A stretch of 64,000 nucleotides of DNA from NCBI RefSeq assembly GCF_019236475.1, contig NZ_JAFAIX010000013.1, positions 620,001 through 684,000 of the forward strand, given 5' to 3'. Positions within the stretch are counted from its first letter, which is position 1, and each line of letters starts with the position of its first letter. The stretch is from Chitinophaga sp. Its GTDB lineage: Bacteria; Bacteroidota; Bacteroidia; Chitinophagales; Chitinophagaceae. Shown here piece after piece: positions 44,055-52,470 of this stretch. Made by a program: the position numbers and the translations under genes. The notes under the pieces were generated by a model, which was not told the DNA's origin, ran no database searches, and worked only from the letters and a program-made list of their open reading frames with translations.

Positions 44055-45491
44055 ATGAAAATGTTTATAAAAAGTTCACTTATCCCGGTTCTTACCATAT
44101 CCATGTTCCTGACTAGCTGCGCCAGTACCTACTATGCATCTGGTGATTATAACAGCGGATATGGGTCAAATTTACAGGTAAGTGGTTCCGTATCTTTCTA
44201 TGATGCCTTAAGTCCTTATGGTCGTTGGACCAGTTACCCAGGCTATAGCCAAGTATGGATACCTAATGCGGGTCCAGATTTCCAACCTTATTCTTCCGGT
44301 GGGCACTGGGTATATACAGATTATGGCTGGACATGGGCTTCCGATTATTCATGGGGCTGGGCTCCATTCCACTACGGTCGTTGGATGTTCGACAGAATGT
44401 ACGGCTGGATGTGGGTTCCTGGATACGACTGGGCCCCTGCATGGGTTGACTGGAGATCCGGCGGCGACTATTACGGATGGGCACCAATGAGCCCTGGTGG
44501 CGGAATTGCTATTTCTGCTAACTGGGTATTCGTCAACAGACAGTATATCAATAGTCCACATATCCGCAACTATTACATTGATAACAGTCGGAATACCACT
44601 ATTATCAATAATACCACTGTCATTAACAACACCACTATTTATAACAACAACAGGATCAATCGCGGACCAGTAGCGGCTTCTAATATCAGACCGGTAAGAA
44701 TTTCCAACACCAATACACCAGGTGCAAGTTCTGTAAACAATAATCAGATGAGAATCTACCGCCCGGATGCTACCGCCCTGCAACGTGGTCGGGAACAGGA
44801 TGTTAACCGTTTCAATAATAATAACAACGGTGGCAGAGTAACTCCAGGCAACAACAATAACCCGGTAAATAACAATAACAATGGTGGTCGTGTAGTACCA
44901 GGCAATAATAACGGTAACGTCTATCCGGGAAATAATAGCAACAGACCTTCCCGCGTTGAACCAGGCAATAATTACCAGCCTATTAACGGAAATACTAATC
45001 AGGGCAATCGTATCAACAGGGATCAGATTCAACAGCAACAACAACAGCAACAAATTCAACAACAGCAACAGATTCAACAACAACAGCAACAGCGTATACA
45101 AAGAGATCAACAGCAACAACAGCAAATCCAACAACAGCAAAGGATACAGCAACAACAACAGCAGCAACAGCAACAACAACAGATCCAACAGCAACGTATA
45201 CAAAGGGAACAGCAGATGCAACAACAGCGTATCCAACAACAACAGCAGCAACAACAGCAACAGCAACAGATCCAACAGCAGCAACGTATACAAAGGGACC
45301 AACAGCAACAACAACAGCGTATCCAACAACAACAGGTACAACAGCAAAGGGCTCAACAACAACAGATGCAACGTCAACAACAGCAACAACAGCAACAGCA
45401 AAGGCCGGAACGTGTGATGCGTCAACAACAGCAACAGCCGCAGCCTTCAAGGGATAACAACAATGGCGGCGACCGCCCAAGACGAGACTAG
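44055..45491 (+). CDS. DUF6600-like YxWGxW lipoprotein with a polyglutamine C-terminus
   Basis: 478 residues. Signal with lipobox FLTSCAS (Cys22). Residues 45-165 contain Tyr/Trp/Gly repeats (SPYGRWTSYPGYSQVWIP, YGWTWASDYSWGWAPFHYGRW, YGWMWVPGYDWAPAWVDW), the DUF6600/YXWGXW pattern. Then an Asn-rich stretch (about 180-315) and about 140 residues dominated by Gln, broken by IQ, RIQRDQ and RIQREQ. A ribosome site AGGAG lies 4 nt before ATG. Probably an outer-membrane lipoprotein; function unknown. The Gln region is coded by mixed CAA and CAG, and longer DNA blocks repeat within it. Confidence 0.85.
   Translation: MKMFIKSSLIPVLTISMFLTSCASTYYASGDYNSGYGSNLQVSGSVSFYDALSPYGRWTSYPGYSQVWIPNAGPDFQPYSSGGHWVYTDYGWTWASDYSWGWAPFHYGRWMFDRMYGWMWVPGYDWAPAWVDWRSGGDYYGWAPMSPGGGIAISANWVFVNRQYINSPHIRNYYIDNSRNTTIINNTTVINNTTIYNNNRINRGPVAASNIRPVRISNTNTPGASSVNNNQMRIYRPDATALQRGREQDVNRFNNNNNGGRVTPGNNNNPVNNNNNGGRVVPGNNNGNVYPGNNSNRPSRVEPGNNYQPINGNTNQGNRINRDQIQQQQQQQQIQQQQQIQQQQQQRIQRDQQQQQQIQQQQRIQQQQQQQQQQQQIQQQRIQREQQMQQQRIQQQQQQQQQQQQIQQQQRIQRDQQQQQQRIQQQQVQQQRAQQQQMQRQQQQQQQQQRPERVMRQQQQQPQPSRDNNNGGDRPRRD
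45093..45340 (+). repeat. Degenerate long repeats inside the polyglutamine coding region
   Basis: CGTATACAAAG, coding RIQR, starts near 45093, 45195 and 45285, so blocks of about 102 and 90 nt have been duplicated. The CAA/CAG order around them is partly conserved. The pattern suggests growth by slippage or unequal recombination. Confidence 0.6.
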
Positions 45492-45510
45492 GTCAATCTC
45501 AATAATGCAT

Positions 45511-45543
45511 AAAAAAAGATCCGCGTAATGCGGATCTTTTTTT
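45511..45543. terminator. Bidirectional terminator between the polyQ gene and the acetyltransferase gene
   Basis: Perfect 14-bp arms AAAAAAAGATCCGC (45511-45524) and GCGGATCTTTTTTT (45530-45543), loop GTAAT. The acetyltransferase stop codon overlaps its last bases. Confidence 0.88.
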
Positions 45544-46054
45544 ATGTCACCTGGTATACTTCTTTGTAAAGTGTTTGTTTAATATCCTTGAATTGTAGAT
45601 CTGTAGGGAGATGCAGGTACATCAGCCGAAGTGGTAATCCACCATGTCCCGGATGGTGCGGCGGTTGCTCATAGGGATCTGGGAAAGTCTGATATCCGAG
45701 TCGCTCATAGAAATGAATTCTCCGTATTGCCTGTTCCGTATCTGGCGGCTCTACTTCGAGCACAATAGGACCTAATTTATCCGCCATGAGCTGCATGACA
45801 TACGTACCGGCGCCGCCGCCTCTAGCCGCAGGTGCAATCGCAATATATTCGATAAAGGAAAATGATGGCAGTGACCAGTAGAAGACAAACCCTGCAAACT
45901 GCCCTTCCTTCCTAAGTTCCACTAATTGCAGTTTTCTTTCCGCCAGTAACCGAAGCTGAGCTGGCCACGGACGACGTTCCGCCAAGGGAAAAGCCTCATC
46001 ATATAAGACCTTCACATCGGTGGAAGGATGCGTACTTTGTTGTAACTGTATCAT
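45542..46054 (-). CDS. GNAT-family N-acetyltransferase
   Basis: 170 residues. The acetyl-CoA binding motif A is IEYIAIAPAARGGGAGTYVMQLM, followed by LEVEPPDTEQAIRRIHFYERLGYQTF (motif B). Transfers an acetyl group to an unknown amine. It starts 9 nt after the stop of the upstream membrane-anchored protein gene, same strand. Confidence 0.88.
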   Translation of the reverse strand: MIQLQQSTHPSTDVKVLYDEAFPLAERRPWPAQLRLLAERKLQLVELRKEGQFAGFVFYWSLPSFSFIEYIAIAPAARGGGAGTYVMQLMADKLGPIVLEVEPPDTEQAIRRIHFYERLGYQTFPDPYEQPPHHPGHGGLPLRLMYLHLPTDLQFKDIKQTLYKEVYQVT

Positions 46055-46063
46055 ACCCCGAAG

Positions 46064-46687
46064 TTACTGATTCTGAGACGGAGATGAAGCAGGAACACAG
46101 GCATATGGGTCCGGGTTACCAGGAGTAGCCACCTTATCCACAGACCAGCAGAAGTTCATCGCCTGGCTAGTAATACTCAATAGTTTGACCACTGCCTTGC
46201 TGCCTTTGCGGCTATTGGAAGCGGCGAGGGATTGCTGCCCCTGGGCAGGAATACTATTAATCGTATATTGCTCTGTTTTGAAAACCTCATTATTGTTTTT
46301 GAGATATTGGAGAGACACGACCACATTTTCCAGCGGATAATCCGTTTGGTTCCGGACAGTGATGTTCAAATCCTTGATCCCTCCAAACAGGCCGGTACGG
46401 TAATCGTTGACAGATACGGTGATAAATTGTTGCCAGTTTTTACGGAAGTAAACACGTCTGTCAACAAATTGGGCATTTACTCGCTGCTGCATATCTTTGC
46501 GATCTGAAATCTGTTGGGCTATCAACCCTGATTGTTCGAGACTCTTTCTCAGGTCGCGGTTTTCATTGTGCAGTCGTTCGTTTTCAGCGAGGATCCTTCT
46601 CACATGTTTTTGCTGCTGACAATAACCTAAACTCAGCAACATGGTGAGCAGCAGCAGTACGGAGGGTATAATATACTGTTGTTTCAT
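46064..46687 (-). CDS. Membrane-anchored protein with coiled coil, function unknown
   Basis: 207 residues from ATG at 46687. The open frame extends to 46828 but that would run into the divergent gene at 46772, and MKQQYIIPSVLLLLTMLLSLGYC is a clean N-terminal anchor. A coiled coil follows (about 25-60: VRRILAENERLHNENRDLRK), then a beta domain of the FxLYD sort (LNITVRNQTDYPLENVVVSLQYL), and a Pro/Ser-rich end. The name of the domain is a guess from pattern only. Confidence 0.72.
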   Translation of the reverse strand: MKQQYIIPSVLLLLTMLLSLGYCQQQKHVRRILAENERLHNENRDLRKSLEQSGLIAQQISDRKDMQQRVNAQFVDRRVYFRKNWQQFITVSVNDYRTGLFGGIKDLNITVRNQTDYPLENVVVSLQYLKNNNEVFKTEQYTINSIPAQGQQSLAASNSRKGSKAVVKLLSITSQAMNFCWSVDKVATPGNPDPYACVPASSPSQNQ

Positions 46688-46771
46688 ATTGGTATCATCC
46701 TGAAAAAATGATGCCAGTAGCCCAACAACGGTCACAGATAGCATTTTTATTACATTTGCACAAATATTCCT

Positions 46772-47935
46772 ATGGAATTGATAATTGTTGATAACGACAT
46801 AAAAGCAAGGCAGTTTCTGGATGTTCATGTACAGCTAAACAAAGGCGTTCCGGGTTGGATACGTCCGCTGGATAAGGATATTAACGCAGTATTTGATGCT
46901 GCCCATAACAAGGCATTCAGACACGGCGAATGTATCCGCTGGATATTGAAGGATAATAACGGAAAGCTGATAGGCAGAATTGCTGCTTTTGTCAACAAAA
47001 AATATAAGAACAAAGGCGACACCTGCAAAGTAGGTGGAATGGGATTTTTTGACTGTATCAATGATCAGCAGGCAGCTAATCTGTTGCTGGATACCGTCAA
47101 AAATTGGTTAGAGCAAAGAGGGATGGGCGCTATGGACGGCCCTATCAATTTCGGGGAGCGTAATAACTGGTGGGGCTTACTCACAGAGGGTTTTCATGAA
47201 CCCCTGTATGGCATGAACTTCAACCCACCTTATTACAAGCAGTTGCTGGAAACCTATGGTTTTCGCCTCTTTTTTAACCAGATATGCTATGGTATGAAAG
47301 TAAGCGACCAGCTCCAGGAGAAGTTTTTCACCCGTCATGCGGCCATTGCAAAAGATCCGAAGTTCCATTCAGAACATATCAGGAAAAATGACCTGAAACG
47401 TTATGCACATGATTTTTGTACCGTCTATAACAAAGCATGGGCAAAACATGCCGGTGGTAAGGATATGAACGAGGCCCAGGCCTACGCTATATTCAAGCAA
47501 ATGAAACCGCTGTTGGACGAAAAGCTCGCCTGGTTTATTTATTACGACAACGAACCTGTGGGCTGCTGGTTAAATCTGCCTGACCTGAACCAATATTTAA
47601 AGCATTTCAATGGCCAATTCGGATTACTACAGAAACTGCGATTTCTTTGGATGAGGATGACGGGTGGCTGTAAGAAGTTTGTGGGCATCCTGTTTGGGAT
47701 TGTTCCAGAATGGCAGGGTAAAGGGGCAGATGCCTACCTGATCATTGAAGGGGCTAATGTTATCCAATACAAATCTGATTATGATGATTATGAGATGCAG
47801 TGGATCGGTGATTTCAACCCTAAAATGATCAATGTGGCAGAGAATCTCGGTGCAACGCCTACCCGTAGGTTGACTACCTACCGGCATATGTTTGACCCGA
47901 ATGCCCCATTTGAGCGTCATCCGATATTGGAGTAA
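46772..47935 (+). CDS. Large GNAT-like acyltransferase-fold protein
   Basis: 387 residues. The N-terminal half has a GNAT-like core (KLIGRIAAFVNKKYKN, VGGMGFFDCINDQQAANLLLDTVKNWL, GAMDGPINFGERNNWWGLL) and the C-terminal half a second one (AWFIYYDNEPVGCWLNLPD, GIVPEWQGKGADAYLII). A tandem GNAT layout is common for this Bacteroidota family, whose substrate is unknown. TACATTTG at 46751-46758 is a -7 box that would give a leader of only a few bases. Confidence 0.75.
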   Translation: MELIIVDNDIKARQFLDVHVQLNKGVPGWIRPLDKDINAVFDAAHNKAFRHGECIRWILKDNNGKLIGRIAAFVNKKYKNKGDTCKVGGMGFFDCINDQQAANLLLDTVKNWLEQRGMGAMDGPINFGERNNWWGLLTEGFHEPLYGMNFNPPYYKQLLETYGFRLFFNQICYGMKVSDQLQEKFFTRHAAIAKDPKFHSEHIRKNDLKRYAHDFCTVYNKAWAKHAGGKDMNEAQAYAIFKQMKPLLDEKLAWFIYYDNEPVGCWLNLPDLNQYLKHFNGQFGLLQKLRFLWMRMTGGCKKFVGILFGIVPEWQGKGADAYLIIEGANVIQYKSDYDDYEMQWIGDFNPKMINVAENLGATPTRRLTTYRHMFDPNAPFERHPILE

Positions 47936-47957
47936 CAAATAACTTTTATTTATATAT

Positions 47958-48001
47958 AAAAGCATCAGTAATATGTTATCTTACATAATACTGATGCTTT
48001 T
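47958..48001 (+). terminator. Terminator after the GNAT-like gene
   Basis: Arms AAAAGCATCAGTA (47958-47970) and TACTGATGCTTTT (47989-48001) with inner TATGT/ACATA pairing and a T-rich tail. The following 200 nt up to the M48 gene show nothing else I can support. Confidence 0.8.
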
Positions 48002-48204
48002 TATTTGAGCTTTATTTTAAAAAAATCAACGCATAAAATAAAAAAATATCCAACCCAATATTTCCTGCAAATCCTTTACAGCATTACATTACGCCCACCC
48101 ATACACTCATATGGGGCGCTTTTTTGTCAACATTTAGGTCGGGAATTGTGTCTTTAAATAAATCCCTAATTCGGTAACAATCGTATTTAACGTGATGAAT
48201 TGTT

Positions 48205-50328
48205 ATGACCAACTTGAAACCGGATCACAGGATTGATACGACTGCGATCCCTGCAACCACGTTTACCGTAAGGCAGCAATTGATAAAAGTGTTGGGCTAT
48301 ATCATTTTGTTTCTGTTTCTGTACGTGGTATTAGTATTCACTGCGATTGGGCTTGCAGCAAGTTGCATTGCAGGCGGAGTAATGCTTATGCACTATTACG
48401 GCACCGTATGGTCGGCCATTCCGGGAATAGCTCTCATCATGCTGGGTTGTAGTATCCTGTATTTTCTAGCGAAATTCCTGCTTCATCGCAATAAATCTGT
48501 CAATCCATATCGCACAGAAATTGATCCTAAGGATCATCCGGGGTTACTAGCATTTTTACAACAGCTAGTTAGGGAGACGCGCGTCCGGTTTCCAAAGAAG
48601 GTATTTGTAGTACCGGATATGAATACAGCGTTGTTCTATCATTCCAGTTTTTTCCATTTATTCTGGCCTGTCAGGAAAAACCTGGAAATTGGATTGGGGC
48701 TGGTGAATAGTGTCAATATCAGTGAATTCCGAATGCTATTAGCACATGAGTTGGGGCATTTTTCAGGTGGTAGCATGCAACTAGGCAGTTATATCTACAG
48801 CACTAATAAAATGCTGCACCAGATGCTGTATGAGAACGACGGCTGGAACGACCTCTCCCATCATCGCCATAGTGGCAGCATTCCTGGATTCTTCATACAT
48901 ATTACCTGTACGATTATCAGTGGTATACAATCGCTCCTGCGGCGTGTCTACCGACTTATCCACAAAGCCTATCAGCAGGTGAGTCGGGAAATAGCCCTTC
49001 AGGCAGATGATATTGCTGTTCATGCCGCTGGTACTGCCGCCGCCTTAAGCGCCATTCGTCGCGCAGATATTGGCAGTTACTGCATGGATCATTGTATGCA
49101 CAAGGTACCTGAGCTATATGAAGAGAAGCGTCGTTTCCTAAATATTTACCAGGTACAACGTAATCTCATCGGGTATTATACCATGCAGAGCTATGCCAGT
49201 CTGGATAATGAAGGACTGCCAATAGTGGCTGGCCCATGTAATAAAGTACATCTGAGAAGCAGGGTACAATTGCGGACCGACTGGGCCATACAGCCTACCA
49301 CCGATGCCAGGATACAGCGATTCAAGCAGGCAGCCATTCAGAAGGAACAGGTACAGAACAGTGCCTGGCAACTGTTTAGCAACCCGGAAGCCCTCCAAGA
49401 ACAAGTTACCGCCAGGGTTTACGATGTACTGACAATGGAAACCTATGAATGCAACTGGATATCCGCCAAAGAATACATCCAAGATTTGGAGCAAAGACAC
49501 CGTATATACGAATACCCAAAAGCCTTTAATGATTACTACGATAACAGAGCTTTCACCCATACAGATATCACCCTCCTACGGCCAATGACCTCTGGGGAAC
49601 TCTCCCAGGTCAGCTTTGGGACGCTATATCATCCGGATGTCGTGTTACGTATGCGTACCTATTATCGGGATTACCAGGATACAGAAACCTTACAGGCCAT
49701 CGCTATGCAGCAGTTGCAAACGCCCCAGTTTGAATTTGACGGGAAGCGGTATCGGGCCAACAAAGCAGGGCGGCTCGCACAGCGACTCCTCATGCAAGTG
49801 GAAAACGAGCAACAATGGCTGGCGGCCAACGATATCCTGGCCTGTAGATATCACTACACCCAGGCCTTGGCACTAGACCCGGCAATGGCTAGGGAAATGG
49901 TGGATAACTATCAAATGATATTGCATTACCAGCGAGATGCTATCCGACTGAGCGATTTGGTTATCCGCGTTATCCACAGTATCAGTATTATTTTTAGTAA
50001 CAGCGGCTATACGATAGAAACAGCCCTCCCCTTCTTTGAGGCGCTCTCCGATGATGCCCAGGAGTTCCGGAAACTATTGCTCCATGTGATTTCCCACCCC
50101 TTCATCAGAAGCAACCTACCTCCTGATATTTCGGAAAAAATCAACCATTTCAGGGAACATGACTGCAACTTTGTCAAAGACGGCATTCCTGATTATGCCA
50201 GTATCAAGGATCTGCATGATATCAGCAATTCCCTGATGGAATACTTGAACAATTGTATCATCCTGAAGAAAAAAACTTACCTGGAATTAATCCTTCAGAT
50301 CGACCACAAGTACACCATAAATAATTAA
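48205..50328 (+). CDS. M48-family membrane metallopeptidase
   Basis: 707 residues. Two N-terminal membrane helices (about 27-60 and 70-92), then the peptidase domain with zinc site AHELGHFSGGS (His181, Glu182, His185) and the downstream Glu/Asp ligand region SREIALQADDIAV. A long C-terminal region of about 400 residues, largely helical (ITLLRPMTSGELSQVSFGTLY), has no recognised domain. It resembles HtpX/Ste24-like proteases that face the cytoplasm and handle membrane or misfolded proteins; the substrate is unknown. Confidence 0.85.
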   Translation: MTNLKPDHRIDTTAIPATTFTVRQQLIKVLGYIILFLFLYVVLVFTAIGLAASCIAGGVMLMHYYGTVWSAIPGIALIMLGCSILYFLAKFLLHRNKSVNPYRTEIDPKDHPGLLAFLQQLVRETRVRFPKKVFVVPDMNTALFYHSSFFHLFWPVRKNLEIGLGLVNSVNISEFRMLLAHELGHFSGGSMQLGSYIYSTNKMLHQMLYENDGWNDLSHHRHSGSIPGFFIHITCTIISGIQSLLRRVYRLIHKAYQQVSREIALQADDIAVHAAGTAAALSAIRRADIGSYCMDHCMHKVPELYEEKRRFLNIYQVQRNLIGYYTMQSYASLDNEGLPIVAGPCNKVHLRSRVQLRTDWAIQPTTDARIQRFKQAAIQKEQVQNSAWQLFSNPEALQEQVTARVYDVLTMETYECNWISAKEYIQDLEQRHRIYEYPKAFNDYYDNRAFTHTDITLLRPMTSGELSQVSFGTLYHPDVVLRMRTYYRDYQDTETLQAIAMQQLQTPQFEFDGKRYRANKAGRLAQRLLMQVENEQQWLAANDILACRYHYTQALALDPAMAREMVDNYQMILHYQRDAIRLSDLVIRVIHSISIIFSNSGYTIETALPFFEALSDDAQEFRKLLLHVISHPFIRSNLPPDISEKINHFREHDCNFVKDGIPDYASIKDLHDISNSLMEYLNNCIILKKKTYLELILQIDHKYTINN

Positions 50329-50442
50329 ATTTGCATCTGCATAAACAATTGATAATAATATAATATCAACTTCGACGCGCGCAAAAAAATAAATCTCGGA
50401 ATGTTATTCGTATTTTCGGCGCTCGCGAATGCGTAGCAGTCT

Positions 50443-52344
50443 ATGGAGAATTTTATCGTTTCAGCCCGTAAATACCGTCCACAAAACTTTTCAACAGTAG
50501 TAGGACAAGCACATATAACCACCACGCTTAAAAATGCCATCCGCAATCATCAGTTAGCGCATGCATTTCTCTTCTGTGGACCAAGGGGGGTGGGAAAAAC
50601 CACCTGTGCCCGTATCCTGGCGAAGACCATCAACTGTGAAAATCTCCAGCCAGATGGGGAAGCATGTAATGAATGTCACTCTTGTAAATCCTTCAATGAG
50701 GGTAGTTCCTTTAATATACACGAGCTGGATGCTGCATCCAACAACTCGGTAGACGATATCCGTACCCTGGTAGAACAGGTACGTTTTGCACCACAGGCAG
50801 GAAAATATAAGATCTATATCATAGACGAGGTGCACATGTTGAGTTCTTCGGCATTCAATGCCTTCCTGAAAACACTGGAAGAGCCGCCCTCCTATGCGAT
50901 ATTCATCCTAGCCACCACGGAAAAGCATAAAATCCTGCCAACGATTTTGAGTCGCTGTCAGATCTTCGATTTTAAACGCATCACCATACAGGATACGGTA
51001 GATCATCTGCAAGAAATCTGTCGGAAAGAAAATATTGAGGCAGAGGCAGACGCATTGCACTTAGTAGCGCAGAAAACCGACGGTTGTATGCGTGATTCCC
51101 TTAGTACATTGGATAAGATTGTCAGCTTTACGGCTGGTCATCTCACATATCAAAATACCCTGGAGCACTTGAATATCTTGGATTACGACTATTACTTCCG
51201 GGTAATGGATCATGTATTGAGCCAGGATGTAGCGGCTGCACTGCTGCTATTCGATGAAATATTGCAGAAAGGATTTGAAGGTGATAACTTCCTGGGAGGC
51301 TGGGCGGAATTCCTCCGCAACCTCTTGCTGTGCAAGGAAGAGAAAGCCATGCACCTGGTGGAAGTATCCGGTAATCTGAAAGACAGGTATAAGCAACTGG
51401 CCGGAAAGGTGAGTCCCGCTTACCTGATATCGGCATTGAACCTCCTGAATGAAACCGAGATTAATTACCGCCTTGCACGTAATAAGCGCCTGCATGTGGA
51501 GATGGCATTGATTAAACTTTGCTTCCTGCAACAGGCCGTAACCCTCGTCAGCGATGATAATACCGGAGAGGTAACAAAAAAAAAATTAGTACCTGATGGC
51601 AGTACGCCGCAGAAGCTTCGCGCGCCGGCCGCACAGCCGGTAACCGCCAAAAGCATCACGGAGAAACCCGCCACAGTTGCCACTATACAACCGGAAGGGC
51701 CGGTAGCTGCTCCTACTATGAAAGTAGAACCACCAGCACCGGTACAGCCACCCGTACAACAGGCCGCACCAGTACCTCCTGTTGCAGCGCCTGTTCCAAC
51801 ACCAACACCAGCTCCTACTCCTGCACCGGCTCCAACGCCAACGCCTACTGCAGCCACTCCTAATCCTGCTCCAGCTTCATCTGGCGGGGGTAAACTGACA
51901 GGACTGGCAGCGATGAAAGAGGCATTGGCAGCCAAACAGCAGACGACAGTTACCCAGCAAGTGAAACCGCTCACCGCTGGCGCGATAGAAGTATACTGGG
52001 AGGAATTCATTGACCAATATCGTCAGGCCAACAAAATGACGGTAGTTAGTAATCTGCAGTTGGCCAATCTGAAAATATTGGCAACGGAGGAAATAGGCAT
52101 TGTGAGTAGGAACATTGTACAGTTCCGTTTCATGGAAGAAGAGAAGCTAGTTATTTCCGAGTTCTTCAAGCAAAAATTCAACAATCCCGCTATCATATTG
52201 ACTTTACAGTTGGATGAGAGTCAGCAGACCCAAGATCTGGGGCCAGCACCATTATCCAGTAGGGAACAGTTCCAGCAGATGAGTGAACAGTATCCGTTGG
52301 TAAAAGAATTAAAGGACCGTTTGAACATGGAACTGGATTTCTAG
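50443..52344 (+). CDS. dnaX: DNA polymerase III subunits gamma and tau
   Basis: 633 residues. Clamp-loader ATPase: Walker A GPRGVGKTT (46-54), zinc cysteines in the CENLQPDGEACNECHSC region (68-84), Walker B IYIIDEVHML, sensor 1 LATTEKHKILPTILSRC, and domain III to about residue 370. A Pro/Ala/Thr-rich linker of about 130 residues follows (PTPTPAPTPAPAPTPTP), then a C-terminal tau domain. At codons 378-381 lies an A10 run (51576-51585); gaining or losing one base there leads to a stop within 10 nt, giving a product of about 381-384 residues that equals domains I-III, the gamma form. The E2 gene follows after 126 nt with its own promoter. Confidence 0.96.
   Translation: MENFIVSARKYRPQNFSTVVGQAHITTTLKNAIRNHQLAHAFLFCGPRGVGKTTCARILAKTINCENLQPDGEACNECHSCKSFNEGSSFNIHELDAASNNSVDDIRTLVEQVRFAPQAGKYKIYIIDEVHMLSSSAFNAFLKTLEEPPSYAIFILATTEKHKILPTILSRCQIFDFKRITIQDTVDHLQEICRKENIEAEADALHLVAQKTDGCMRDSLSTLDKIVSFTAGHLTYQNTLEHLNILDYDYYFRVMDHVLSQDVAAALLLFDEILQKGFEGDNFLGGWAEFLRNLLLCKEEKAMHLVEVSGNLKDRYKQLAGKVSPAYLISALNLLNETEINYRLARNKRLHVEMALIKLCFLQQAVTLVSDDNTGEVTKKKLVPDGSTPQKLRAPAAQPVTAKSITEKPATVATIQPEGPVAAPTMKVEPPAPVQPPVQQAAPVPPVAAPVPTPTPAPTPAPAPTPTPTAATPNPAPASSGGGKLTGLAAMKEALAAKQQTTVTQQVKPLTAGAIEVYWEEFIDQYRQANKMTVVSNLQLANLKILATEEIGIVSRNIVQFRFMEEEKLVISEFFKQKFNNPAIILTLQLDESQQTQDLGPAPLSSREQFQQMSEQYPLVKELKDRLNMELDF
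51576..51596 (+). promoter_or_regulatory. Probable slippage/frameshift site in dnaX (A10 run)
   Basis: Ten A residues (51576-51585) span codons ACA AAA AAA AAA. In one shifted frame TAG follows at 51587-51589; in the other TGA follows at 51594-51596. Either product ends right after domain III. Thermus dnaX makes gamma by transcript slippage on A9, and E. coli by ribosomal -1 shift on A6G, so this is a plausible independent version. Confidence 0.6.
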
Positions 52345-52416
52345 AAATCCGGGATGGTCATGTATAATATTATATTTAGAAACTATAGATATTTTTAAAC
52401 AGTTTGAAATTCCTTC

Positions 52417-52448
52417 TTTGCGTTTTTGCGCAAAATCATGTAGGTTTG
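52417..52448 (+). promoter_or_regulatory. Bacteroidota-type promoter of the E2 gene
   Basis: TTTG (52417-52420), 20 nt, TAGGTTTG (52441-52448), 22 nt before the ATG at 52471. Spacing and boxes fit the phylum consensus. Confidence 0.6.
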
Positions 52449-52470
52449 AACAAAATTTTGAATAAACACT

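Noticed and set aside
44349..45434. Long minus-strand open frame (poly-Leu/Val protein) opposite the polyQ gene
   Set aside because: It is the antisense of CAA/CAG codons, which have no stops in the reverse frames. No ribosome site, no sensible composition.
45025..45460. CRISPR-like or satellite array in the CAA/CAG region
   Set aside because: No constant repeat with unique spacers; the repeats are in frame and code glutamine.
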